58,500 nt of DNA, taken from contig RPFO01000333.1 in NCBI GenBank assembly GCA_009746045.1, positions 779,446 through 837,945 of the forward strand, given 5' to 3'. The position numbers and the translations under genes were made by a program. Below the pieces are notes generated by a model. It was given only the letters and a program-made list of their open reading frames with translations. It was not told where the DNA came from and made no database searches. How positions within the stretch are numbered: the stretch's first letter is position 1; every line of letters begins with the position of its first letter. Shown in pieces: positions 42,801 to 55,740 of this stretch. This DNA is from Mesostigma viride (Eukaryota > Streptophyta > Mesostigmatophyceae > Mesostigmatales > Mesostigmataceae).

Positions 42801-45800
42801 TGCGCGGTGTGTGTACATGTGAGTGCAGCTGCCCCAAGCGTGCGCGGTGTGTGTACATGTGTGTGCAGTTGCCCCTTGCGTGCGCGGTGGATGTACGTGT
42901 GTGTGCAGCCGCCCCTTGCGTGCGCGGTGTAGGTACGTGTGTGTGCAGCCGCCCCAAGCGTGCGCGGTGTGTGTACATGTGTGTGCAGTTGCCCCTTGCG
43001 TGCGCGGTGTGTGTACGTGTGTGTGCAGCCGCCCCTTGCGTGCGCGGTGGATGTACGTGTGTGTGCAGTTGCCCCTTGCGTGCGCGGTGGTTTTTCGTGT
43101 GTGTGCAGCCGGCCCTTGCGTGCGCGGTGTGTGTACATGTGTGTGCAGTTGCCCCTTGCGTGCGCGGTGTATGTACGTGTGTGTGCAGCCGGCCCTTGCG
43201 TGCGCGGTGGATGTACGTGTGTGTGCAGCCGGCCCTTGCGTGCATGGTGTGTGTACGTGTGTGTGCAGCCGGCCCTTGCGTGCGCGGTGGATGTACATGT
43301 GTGTGCAGTCGCCCCTTGCGTGCGCGGTGTGTGTACATGTGAGTGCAGCTGCCCCAAGCGTGCGCGGTGTATGTACGTGTGTGTGCAGCCGCCCCGTGGT
43401 TGCGCGGTGTATGTACATGTGTGTGCAGTTGCCCCTTGCGTGCGCGGTGTATGTACGTGTGTGTGCAGCCGGCCCTTGCGTGCGCGGTGTAGGTACGTGT
43501 GTGTGCAGCCGCCCCAAGCGTGCGCGGTGTGTGTACATGTGTGTGCAGTTGCCCCTTGCGTGCGCGGTGTGTGTACGTGTGTGTGCAGCCGCCCCTTGCG
43601 TGCGCGGTGGATGTACGTGTGTGTGCAGTTGCCCCTTGCGTGCGCGGTGGATGTACGTGTGTGTGCAGCCGGCCCTTGCGTGCGCGGTGTGTGTACATGT
43701 GAGTGCAGCTAGCCCAAGCGTGCGCGGTGTGTGTACATGTGTGTGCAGTTGCCCCTTGCGTGCGCGGTGGATGTACGTGTGTGTGCAGCCGCCCCTTGCG
43801 TGCGCGGTGTAGGTACGTGTGTGTGCAGCCGCCCCAAGCGTGCGCGGTGTGTGTACGTGTGTGTGCAGTTGCCCCTTGCGTGCGCGGTGTAGGTACATGT
43901 GTGTGCAGTTGCCCCTTGCGTGCGCGGTGTATGTACATGTGTGTGCAGTTGCCCCTTGCGTGCGCGGTGTATGTACGTGTGTGTGCAGCCGCCCCTTGCG
44001 TGCGCGGTGTAGGTACGTGTGTGTGCAGCCGCCCCAAGCGTGCGCGGTGTGTGTACATGTGTGTGCAGTCGCCCCTTGCGTGCGCGGTGTGTGTACGTGT
44101 GTGTGCAGCCGCCCCTTGCGTGCGCGGTGGATGTACGTGTGTGTGCAGTTGCCCCTTGCGTGCGCGGTGGATGTACGTGTGTGTGCAGCCGGCCCTTGCG
44201 TGCGCGGTGTGTGTACATGTGAGTGCAGCTGCCCCAAGCGTGCGCGGTGTGTGTACATGTGTGTGCAGTTGCCCCTTGCGTGCGCGGTGGATGTACGTGT
44301 GTGTGCAGCCGCCCCTTGCGTGCGCGGTGTAGGTACGTGTGTGTGCAGCCGCCCCAAGCGTGCGCGGTGTGTGTACGTGTGTGTGCAGTTGCCCCTTGCG
44401 TGCGCGGTGTGTGTACATGTGTGTGCAGTTGCCCCTTGCGTGCGCGGTGTATGTACGTGTGTGTGCAGCCGGCCCTTGCGTGCGCGGTGTATGTACGTGT
44501 GTGTGCAGCTGCCCCAAGCGTGCGCGGTGTGTGTACATGTGTGTGCAGTTGCCCCTTGCGTGCGCGGTGGACGTACGTGTGTGTGCATGCCGGCAATTGC
44601 GTGCATGGTGTGTGTACGTGTGTGTGCAGCCGCCCCTTGCGTGCGCGGTGTGTGTACGTGTGTGTGCATGCCGGCAATTGCGTGCATGGTGTGTGTACGT
44701 GTGTGTGCAGCCGGCCCTTGCGTGCGCGGTGTGTGTACATGTGAGTGCAGCTGCCCCAAGCGTGCGCGGTGTGTGTACATGTGTGTGCAGTTGCCCCTTG
44801 CGTGCGCGGTGGATGTACGTGTGTGTGCATGCCGGCAATTGCGTGCATGGTGTGTGTACGTGTGTGTGCAGCCGCCCCTTGCGTGCGCGGTGTGTGTACG
44901 TGTGTGTGCACTCGCCCCTTGCGTGCGCGGTGGATGTACATGTGTGTGCAGCCGCCCCTTGCGTGCATGGTGTATGTACATGTGTTTGCACTCGCCCCTT
45001 GCGTGCGCGGTGGATGTACATGTGTGTGCAGCCGAACCTTGCGTGCATGGTGTGTGTACCTGTGCGTGAAGTCGCTCCTTGCGTGCATGGTGTGTGTACG
45101 TGTGTGTGCAGCCGCCCCTTGCGTGCATGGTGTATGTACATGTGAGTGCTGTTGCCCCTTGCGTGCGCGGTGTATGTACGTATGTGTGCAGCCGTCCCTT
45201 AATTGCGTGCGCGGTGTGTGTACGTGTGTGTGCAGCCGCCCCTTGCGTGCATGGTGAGTGTACCTGTGCGTGAAGTCGCTCCTTGCGTGCATGGTGTGTG
45301 TACGTGTGTGTGCAGCCGCCCCTTGCGTGCATGGTGTATGTACATGTGAGTGCCGTTGCCCCAAGCGTGCATTGTGTGTGTAAGTGTGTGTGCAGCCGGC
45401 CCTTGCGTGCATGGTGTGTGTACATGTGAGTGCAGCCGGCCCTTGCGTGCATGGTGTGTGTACGTGTGTGTGCAGTTGCCCCTTGCGTGCGCGGTGGATG
45501 TACGTGTGTGTGCAGCCGGCCCTTGCGTGCGCGGTGTGTGTACATGTGAGTGCAGCCGCCCCAAGCGTGTGTACATGTGTGTGCAGTTGCCCCTTGCGTG
45601 CGCAGTGGATGTACGTGCGTGTGCATGCCGGCAATTGCGTGCATGGTGTGTGTACGTGTGTGTGCAGCCGCCCCTTGCGTGCGCGGTGTGTGTACGTGTG
45701 TGTGCACTCGCCCCTTGCGTGCGCGGTGTATGTACGTGTGTGCAGCCGCCCCTTGCGTGCGCGGTGTATGCCAGTGTGTGTGCATGCCGGCCCTTGCGTG

Positions 45801-48800
45801 CAAGGTGTGTGTAAGTGTGTGTGCAGCCCCTTGCGTGCATGGTGTATGTACGTGTGTGTGCAGCTGCCCCTTGCGTGCGCGGTGTGTGTACGTGTGTGTG
45901 CAGCCGCCCCAAGCGTGCGCGGTGTATGTACGTGTGTGTGCAGCCGGCCCTTGCGTGCATGGTGTGTGTACGTGTGTGTGCAGCCGGCCCTTGCGTGCGC
46001 GGTGGATGTACATGTGTGTGCAGTCGCCCCTTGCGTGCGCGGTGTAGGTATACGTATGTGTGCAGCCGCCCCTTGCGTGCGCGGTGTAGGTACGTGTGTG
46101 TGCAGCCGCCCCAAGCGTGCGCGGTGTATGTACGTGTGTGTGCAGCCGCCCCTTGCGTGCGCGGTGGATGTACGTGTGTGTGCAGCCACCCCTTGCGTGC
46201 GCGGTGTATTTACGTGTGTGTGCAGCCGCCCCAAGCGTGCGCGGTGTGTGTACGTGTGTGTGCAGTTGCCCCTTGCGTGCGCGGTGTGTGTACATGTGTG
46301 TGCAGTTGCCCCTTGCGTGCGCGGTGGATGTACGTGTGTGTGCAGCCGCCCCTTGCGTGCGCGGTGTATTTACGTGTGTGTGCAGCCGCCCCAAGCGTGC
46401 GCGGTGTGTGTACGTGTGTGTGCAGTTGCCCCTTGCGTGCGCGGTGTGTGTACATGTGTGTGCAGTTGCCCCTTGCGTGCGCGGTGTATGTACATGTGTG
46501 TGCAGTTGCCCCTTGCGTGCGCGGTGTATGTACGTGTGTGTGCAGCCGCCCCTTGCGTGCGCGGTGTAGGTACGTGTGTGTGCAGCCGCCCCAAGCGTGC
46601 GCGGTGTGTGTACATGTGTGTGCAGTTGCCCCTTGCGTGCGCGGTGTGTGTACGTGTGTGTGCAGCCGCCCCTTGCGTGCGCGGTGGATGTACGTGTGTG
46701 TGCAGCAGCCCCTTGCGTGCGCGGTGGATGTACGTGTGTGTGCAGCCGCCCCTTGCGTGCGCGGTGTGTGTACATGTGAGTGCAGCTGCCCCAAGCGTGC
46801 GCGGTGTGTGTACATGTGTGTGCAGTTGCCCCTTGCGTGCGCGGTGGATGTACGTGTGTGTGCAGCCGCCCCTTGCGTGCGCGGTGTATGTACGTGCGTG
46901 TGCAGCCGCCCCTTGCGTGCGCGGTGTATGTACATGTGTGTGCATCCTTGTCCTTGCGTGCGCGGTGTATGTACATGTGTTTGCACTCGCCCCTTGCGTG
47001 CGCGGTGGATGTACATGTGTGTGCAGCCGCCCCTTGCGTGCATGGTTTATGTACATGTGTGTGCAGTCGCCGGCCCCGTGCGTGCGCGGTGGATGTACGT
47101 GTGTGTGCAGCCGCCCCGTGCGTGCATGGTGTGTGTACGTGTGTGTGCAGCAGCCCCTTGCGTGCGCGGTGTATGTACGTTTCTGTGCATGCCGGCCCTT
47201 GCGTGCATGGTGTATGTACATGTGCTTGCACTGGCCCCTTGCGTGCGCGGTGTATGTACGTGTGTGTGCAGCCCCCCTTGCGTGCGCGGTGTATGTACGT
47301 GTGTGCGCACTCGCCCCTTGCGTGCGCGGTGTATGTACGTGTGTGTGCATGCCGGCAATTGCGTGCATGGTGTGTGTACGTGTGTGTGCAGCCGCCCCTT
47401 GCGTGCGCGGTGTGTGTACGTGTGTGTGCACTCGCCCCTTGCGTGCGCGGTGGATGTACATGTGTGTGCAGCCGCCCCTTGCGTGCATGGTGTATGTCCA
47501 TGTGTGGGCAGTTGCCCCTTGCGTGCGCGGCGTATGTACATGTTTTTGCACTCGCCCCTTGCGTGCATGGTGTATGTATGTGTGTGTGCAGCCGCCCCTT
47601 GCGTGCGCGGTGGATGTACGTGTGTGTGCAGCCACCCCTTTCGTGCGCGGTGTATGTACATGTGAGTGCCGTCGCCCCAAGCGTGCATTTTGTGTGTAAG
47701 TGTGTGTGCAGCAGCCCCTTGCGTGCGCGGTGTATGTACGTGTGTGTGCAGCCGCCCCGTGGTTGCGCGGTGGATGTACATGTGAGTGGAGCCGGTCCTT
47801 GCGTGCGCGGTGTATGTACGTGTGTGTGCAGCCGCCCCTTGCGTGCGCGGTGTAGGTACGTATGTGTGCAGCCGCCCCTTGCGTGCGCGGTGTATGTACG
47901 TGTGTGTGCAGCCGCTCCAAGCGTGCGCGGTGTGTGTACATGTGAGTGCAGCTGCCCCAAGCGTGCGCGGTGTGTGTACATGTGTGTGCAGTTGCCCCTT
48001 GCGTGCGCGGTGGATGTACGTGTGTGTGCATGCCGGCAATTGCGTGCATGGTGTGTGTACGTGTGTGTGCAGCCGCCCCTTGCGTGCGCGGTGTGTGTAC
48101 ATGTGAGTGCCGTCGCCCCAAGCGTGCATTTTGTGTGTAAGTGTGTGTGCAGCCGCCCCTTGCGTGCGCGGTGTAGGTACGTGTGTGTGCAGCCGCCCCA
48201 AGCGTGCGCGGTGTATGTACGTGTGTGTGCAGCCGCCCCAAGCGTGCGCGGTGTGTGTACATGTGAGTGCAGCTGCCCCAAGCGTGCGCGGTGTGTGTAC
48301 ATGTGTGTGCAGTTGCCCCTTGCGTGCGCGGTGGATGTACGTGTGTGTGCATGCCGGCAATTGCGTGCATGGTGTGTGTACGTGTGTGTGCAGCCGCCCC
48401 TTGCGTGCGCGGTGTGTGTACGTGTGTGTGCACTCGCCCCTTGCGTGCGCGGTGTGTGTACAGGTGTGTGCAGCCGCCCCTTGCGTGCATGGTGTATGTA
48501 CATGTGTGTGCAGCCGCCCCTTGCGTGCGCGGTGGATGTACATGTGTGTGCAGCCGAACCTTGCGTGCATGGTGTGTGTACCTGTGCGTGAAGTCGCTCC
48601 TTGCGTGCATGGTGTGTGTACGTGTGTGTGCAGCCACCCCTTTCGTGCGCGGTGTATGTACATGTGAGTGCCGTCGCCCCAAGCGTGCATTTTGTGTGTA
48701 AGTGTGTGTGCAGCAGCCCCTTGCGTGCGCGGTGTATGTACGTGTGTGTGCAGCCGCCCCGTGGTTGCGCGGTGGATGTACATGTGAGTGGAGCCGGTCC

Positions 48801-51800
48801 TTGCGTGCGCGGTGTATGTACGTGTGTGTGCAGCCGCCCCTTGCGTGCGCGGTGTGTGTACATGTGTGCAGCCGCCCCTTGCGTGCGCGGTGTATGTACG
48901 TGTGTGTGCAGCCGCCCCAAGCGTGCGCGGTGTGTGTACATGTGAGTGCAGCTGCCCCAAGCGTGCGCGGTGTGTGTACATGTGTGTGCAGTTGCCCCTT
49001 GCGTGCGCGGTGGATGTACGTGTGTGTGCATGCCGGCAATTGCGTGCATGGTGTGTGTACGTGTGTGTGCAGCCGCCCCTTGCGTGCGCGGTGTGTGTAC
49101 ATGTGAGTGCCGTCGCCCCAAGCGTGCATTTTGTGTGTAAGTGTGTGTGCAGCCGCCCCTTGCGTGCGCGGTGTAGGTACGTGTGTGTGCAGCCGCCCCA
49201 AGCGTGCGCGGTGTGTGTACGTGTGTGTGCAGCCGCCCCAAGCGTGCGCGGTGTGTGTACATGTGAGTGCAGCTGCCCCAAGCGTGCGCGGTGTGTGTAC
49301 ATGTGTGTGCAGTTGCCCCTTGCGTGCGCGGTGGATGTACGGGTGTGTGCATGCCGGCAATTGCGTGCATGGTGTGTGTACGTGTGTGTGCAGCCGCCCC
49401 TTGCGTGCGCGGTGTGTGTACGTGTGTGTGCACTCGCCCCTTGCGTGCGCGGTGTATGTACGTGTGTGTGCAGCCGCCCCTTGCGTGCGCGGTGTAGGTA
49501 CGTGTGTGTGCAGCCGCCCCAAGCGTGCGCGGTGTATGTATGTGTGTGTGCAGCCGCCCCTTGCGTGCGCGGTGGATGTACGTGTGTGTGCAGCCACCCC
49601 TTTCGTGCGCGGTGTATGTACATGTGAGTGCCGTCGCCCCAAGCGTGCATTTTGTGTGTAAGTGTGTGTGCAGCAGCCCCTTGCGTGCGCGGTGTATGTA
49701 CGTGTGTGTGCAGCCGCCCCGTGGTTGCGCGGTGGATGTACATGTGAGTGGAGCCGGTCCTTGCGTGCGCGGTGTATGTACGTGTGTGTGCAGCCGCCCC
49801 TTGCGTGCGTGGTGTGTGTACATGTAAGTGCAGCCGCCCCTTGCGTGCGCGGTGTATGTACGTGTGTGTGCAGCCGTCCCTTGCGTGCGCGGTGTGTGTA
49901 CGTGTGAGTGCAGCTGCCCCAAGCGTGCGCGGTGTGTGTACATGTGTGTGCAGTTGCCCCTTGCGTGCGCGGTGGATGTACGTGTGTGTGCATGCCGGCA
50001 ATTGCGTGCATGGTGTGTGTACGTGTGTGTGCAGCCGCCCCTTGCGTGCGCGGTGTGTGTACGTGTGTGTGCACTCGCCCCTTGCGTGCGCGGTGGATGT
50101 ACATGTGTGTGCAGCCGCCCCTTGCGTGCATGGTGTATGTCCATGTGTGGGCAGTTGCCCCTTGCGTGCGCGGCGTATGTACATGTTTTTGCACTCGCCC
50201 CTTGCGTGCATGGTGTATGTATGTGTGTGTGCAGCCGCCCCTTGCGTGCGCGGTGGATGTACGTGTGTGTGCAGCCACCCCTTTCGTGCGCGGTGTATGT
50301 ACATGTGAGTGCCGTCGCCCCAAGCGTGCATTTTGTGTGTAAGTGTGTGTGCAGCAGCCCCTTGCGTGCGCGGTGTATGTACGTGTGTGTGCAGCCGCCC
50401 CGTGGTTGCGCGGTGGATGTACATGTGAGTGGAGCCGCCCCAAGCGTGTGTACATGTGTGTGCAGTTGCCCCTTGCGTGCGCGGTGGATGTACGTGTGTG
50501 TGCATGCCGGCAATTGCGTGCATGGTGTGTGTACGTTTGTGTGCAGCCGCCCCTTGCGTGCGCGGTGTGTGTACGTGTGTGTGAATCCTTGTCCTTGCGT
50601 GCATGGTGTATGTACATGTGGGTGCAGCCGCCCCTTGCGTGCGCGGTGTATGCCAGTGTGTGTGCATGCCGGCCCTTGCGTGCATGGTGTGTGTAAGTGT
50701 GTGTGCAGCCGCCCCGAGCGTGTGTACATGTGTGTGCAGTTGCCCCTTGCGTGCGCAGTGGATGTACGTGTGTGTGCATGCCGGCAATTGCATGCATGGT
50801 GTGTGTACGTGTGTGTGCAGCCGCCCCTTTCGTGCGCGGTGTGTGTACGTGTGTGTGCACTCGCCCCTTGCGTGCGCGGTGTATGTACGTGTGTGCAGCC
50901 GCCCCTTGCGTGCGCGGTGTATGCCAGTGTGTGTGCATGCCGGCCCTTGCGTGCATGGTGTGTGTAAGTGTGTGTGCAGCCCCTTGCGTGCATGGTGTAT
51001 GTACGTGTGTGTGCAGCCGCCCCTTGCGTGCGCGGTGTGTGTACGTATGTGTGCAGCCGCCCCTTGCGTGCGCGGTGTATGTACGTGTGTGTGCAGCCGC
51101 CCCTTGCGTGCGCGGTGTAGGTACGTGTGTGTGCAGCCGCCCCAAGCGTGCGCGGTGTGTGTACATGTGAGTGCAGCTGCCCCAAGCGTGCGCGGTGTGT
51201 GTACGTGTGTGTGCAGTTGCCCCTTGCGTGCGCGGTGGATGTACGTGTGTGTGCATGCCGGCAATTGCGTGCATGGTGTGTGTACGTGTGTGTGCAGCCG
51301 CCCCTTGCGTGCGCGGTGTGTGTACATGTGTGTGCAGCCGCCCCTTGCGTGCGCGGTGTAGGTACGTGTGTGTGCAGCCGCCCCAAGCGTGCGCGGTGTG
51401 TGTACATGTGTGTGCAGTTGCCCCTTGCGTGCGCGGTGGATGTACGTGTGTGTGCATGCCGGCAATTGCGTGCATGGTGTGTGTACGTGTGTGTGCAGCA
51501 GCCCCTTGCGTGCGCGGTGTGTGTACATGTGAGTGCCGTCGCCCCAAGCGTGCATTTTGTGTGTAAGTGTGTGTGCAGCCGCCCCTTGCGTGCGCGGTGT
51601 AGGTACGTGTGTGTGCAGCCGCCCCAAGCGTGCGCGGTGTATGTACATGTGTGTGCACTCGCCCCTTGCGTGCATGGTGCATGTATGTATGTGTGTGTGC
51701 AGCCGCCCCTTGCGTGCGCGGTGGATGTACGTGTGTGCAGCCACCCCTTTCGTGAGCGGTGTATGTACATGTGAGTGCCGTCGCCCCAAGCGTGCATTTT

Positions 51801-51808
51801 GTGTGTAA

Positions 51809-54800
51809 GTGTGTGTGCAGCAGCCCCTTGCGTGCGCGGTGTATGTACGTGTGTGTGCAGCCGCCCCGTGGTTGCGCGGTGGATGTACATGTGAGTGGAG
51901 CCGGTCCTTGCGTGCGCGGTGTATGTACGTGTGTGTGCAGCCGCCCCTTGCGTGCGTGGTGTGTGTACATGTAAGTGCAGCCGCCCCTTGCGTGCGCGGT
52001 GTATGTACGTGTGTGTGCAGCCGTCCCTTGCGTGCGCGGTGTGTGTACGTTTGTGTGCAGCCGCCCCTTGCGTGCGCGGTGTGTGTACGTGTGTGTGAAT
52101 CCTTGTCCTTGCGTGCATGGTGTATGTACATGTGGGTGCAGCCGCCCCTTGCGTGCGCGGTGTATGCCAGTGTGTGTGCATGCCGGCCCTTGCGTGCATG
52201 GTGTGTGTAAGTGTGTGTGCAGCCGCCCCGAGCGTGTGTACATGTGTGTGCAGTTGCCCCTTGCGTGCGCAGTGGATGTACGTGTGTGTGCATGCCGGCA
52301 ATTGCATGCATGGTGTGTGTACGTGTGTGTGCAGCCGCCCCTTTCGTGCGCGGTGTGTGTACGTGTGTGTGCACTCGCCCCTTGCGTGCGCGGTGTATGT
52401 ACGTGTGTGCAGCCGCCCCTTGCGTGCGCGGTGTATGCCAGTGTGTGTGCATGCCGGCCCTTGCGTGCATGGTGTGTGTAAGTGTGTGTGCAGCCCCTTG
52501 CGTGCATGGTGTATGTACGTGTGTGTGCAGCCGCCCCTTGCGTGCGCGGTGTGTGTACGTATGTGTGCAGCCGCCCCTTGCGTGCGCGGTGTATGTACGT
52601 GTGTGTGCAGCCGCCCCTTGCGTGCGCGGTGTAGGTACGTGTGTGTGCAGCCGCCCCAAGCGTGCGCGGTGTGTGTACATGTGAGTGCAGCTGCCCCAAG
52701 CGTGCGCGGTGTGTGTACGTGTGTGTGCAGTTGCCCCTTGCGTGCGCGGTGGATGTACGTGTGTGTGCATGCCGGCAATTGCGTGCATGGTGTGTGTACG
52801 TGTGTGTGCAGCCGCCCCTTGCGTGCGCGGTGTGTGTACATGTGTGTGCAGCCGCCCCTTGCGTGCGCGGTGTAGGTACGTGTGTGTGCAGCCGCCCCAA
52901 GCGTGCGCGGTGTGTGTACATGTGTGTGCAGTTGCCCCTTGCGTGCGCGGTGGATGTACGTGTGTGTGCATGCCGGCAATTGCGTGCATGGTGTGTGTAC
53001 GTGTGTGTGCAGCAGCCCCTTGCGTGCGCGGTGTGTGTACATGTGAGTGCCGTCGCCCCAAGCGTGCATTTTGTGTGTAAGTGTGTGTGCAGCCGCCCCT
53101 TGCGTGCGCGGTGTAGGTACGTGTGTGTGCAGCCGCCCCAAGCGTGCGCGGTGTATGTACATGTGTGTGCACTCGCCCCTTGCGTGCATGGTGCATGTAT
53201 GTATGTGTGTGTGCAGCCGCCCCTTGCGTGCGCGGTGGATGTACGTGTGTGTGCAGCCACCCCTTTCGTGAGCGGTGTATGTACATGTGAGTGCCGTCGC
53301 CCCAAGCGTGCATTTTGTGTGTAAGTGTGTGTGCAGCAGCCCCTTGCGTGCGCGGTGTATGTACGTGTGTGTGCAGCCGCCCCGTGGTTGCGCGGTGGAT
53401 GTACATGTGAGTGGAGCCGGTCCTTGCGTGCGCGGTGTATGTACGTGTGTGTGCAGCCGCCCCTTGCGTGCGCGGTGTGTGTACATGTGTGTGCAGCCGC
53501 CCCTTGCGTGCGCGGTGTAGGTACGTGTGTGTGCAGCCGCCCCAAGCGTGCGCGGTGTGTGTACATGTGTGTGCAGTTGCCCCTTGCGTGCGCGGTGGAT
53601 GTACGTGTGTGTGCATGCCGGCAATTGCGTGCATGGTGTGTGTACGTGTGTGTGCAGCAGCCCCTTGCGTGCGCGGTGTGTGTACATGTGAGTGCCGTCG
53701 CCCCAAGCGTGCATTTTGTGTGTAAGTGTGTGTGCAGCCGCCCCTTGCGTGCGCGGTGTAGGTACGTGTGTGTGCAGCCGCCCCAAGCGTGCGCGGTGTA
53801 TGTACATGTGTGTGCACTCGCCCCTTGCGTGCATGGTGCATGTATGTATGTGTGTGTGCAGCCGCCCCTTGCGTGCGCGGTGGATGTACGTGTGTGTGCA
53901 GCCACCCCTTTCGTGAGCGGTGTATGTACATGTGAGTGCCGTCGCCCCAAGCGTGCATTTTGTGTGTAAGTGTGTGTGCAGCAGCCCCTTGCGTGCGCGG
54001 TGTATGTACGTGTGTGTGCAGCCGCCCCGTGGTTGCGCGGTGGATGTACATGTGAGTGGAGCCGGTCCTTGCGTGCGCGGTGTATGTACGTGTGTGTGCA
54101 GCCGCCCCTTGCGTGCGTGGTGTGTGTACATGTAAGTGCAGCCGCCCCTTGCGTGCGCGGTGTATGTACGTGTGTGTGCAGCCGTCCCTTGCGTGCGCGG
54201 TGTGTGTACGTTTGTGTGCAGCCGCCCCTTGCGTGCGCGGTGTGTGTACGTGTGTGTGAATCCTTGTCCTTGCGTGCATGGTGTATGTACATGTGGGTGC
54301 AGCCGCCCCTTGCGTGCGCGGTGTATGCCAGTGTGTGTGCATGCCGGCCCTTGCGTGCATGGTGTGTGTAAGTGTGTGTGCAGCCGCCCCGAGCGTGTGT
54401 ACATGTGTGTGCAGTTGCCCCTTGCGTGCGCAGTGGATGTACGTGTGTGTGCATGCCGGCAATTGCATGCATGGTGTGTGTACGTGTGTGTGCAGCCGCC
54501 CCTTTCGTGCGCGGTGTGTGTACGTGTGTGTGCACTCGCCCCTTGCGTGCGCGGTGTATGTACGTGTGTGCAGCCGCCCCTTGCGTGCGCGGTGTATGCC
54601 AGTGTGTGTGCATGCCGGCCCTTGCGTGCATGGTGTGTGTAAGTGTGTGTGCAGCCCCTTGCGTGCATGGTGTATGTACGTGTGTGTGCAGCCGCCCCTT
54701 GCGTGCGCGGTGTGTGTACTATGTGTGCAGCCGCCCCTTGCGTGCGCGGTGTATGTACGTGTGTGTGCAGCCGCCCCTTGCGTGCGCGGTGTAGGTACGT

Positions 54801-55740
54801 GTGTGTGCAGCCGCCCCAAGCGTGCGCGGTGTGTGTACATGTGAGTGCAGCTGCCCCAAGCGTGCGCGGTGTGTGTACGTGTGTGTGCAGTTGCCCCTTG
54901 CGTGCGCGGTGGATGTACGTGTGTGTGCATGCCGGCAATTGCGTGCATGGTGTGTGTACGTGTGTGTGCAGCCGCCCCTTGCGTGCGCGGTGTGTGTACA
55001 TGTGTGTGCAGCCGCCCCTTGCGTGCGCGGTGTAGGTACGTGTGTGTGCAGCCGCCCCAAGCGTGCGCGGTGTGTGTACATGTGTGTGCAGTTGCCCCTT
55101 GCGTGCGCGGTGGATGTACGTGTGTGTGCATGCCGGCAATTGCGTGCATGGTGTGTGTACGTGTGTGTGCAGCAGCCCCTTGCGTGCGCGGTGTGTGTAC
55201 ATGTGAGTGCCGTCGCCCCAAGCGTGCATTTTGTGTGTAAGTGTGTGTGCAGCCGCCCCTTGCGTGCGCGGTGTAGGTACGTGTGTGTGCAGCCGCCCCA
55301 AGCGTGCGCGGTGTATGTACATGTGTGTGCACTCGCCCTTGCGTGCATGGTGCATGTATGTATGTGTGTGTGCAGCCGCCCCTTGCGTGCGCGGTGGATG
55401 TACGTGTGTGTGCAGCCACCCCTTTCGTGAGCGGTGTATGTACATGTGAGTGCCGTCGCCCCAAGCGTGCATTTTGTGTGTAAGTGTGTGTGCAGCAGCC
55501 CCTTGCGTGCGCGGTGTATGTACGTGTGTGTGCAGCCGCCCCGTGGTTGCGCGGTGGATGTACATGTGAGTGGAGCCGGTCCTTGCGTGCGCGGTGTATG
55601 TACGTGTGTGTGCAGCCGCCCCTTGCGTGCGTGGTGTGTGTACATGTAAGTGCAGCCGCCCCTTGCGTGCGCGGTGTATGTACGTGTGTGTGCAGCCGTC
55701 CCTTGCGTGCGCGGTGTGTGTACGTGTGTGTGCAGCCGCC
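51809..55740 (+). repeat. 2.16-kb higher-order duplication inside the satellite
   Basis: The segment from 51809 returns at 53970 (offset 2,161 bp) with the same order of variants, including the rare CCGTGGTTGCGCGG and GAGCCGGTCCTTGCG units. Inside it, 53047-53271 and 53692-53916 are copies offset by 645 bp. Blocks starting at 50603 and 52117 are copies offset by 1,514 bp. Differences are single indels (for example GTACGTATG versus GTACTATG near 54720). Confidence 0.85.
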
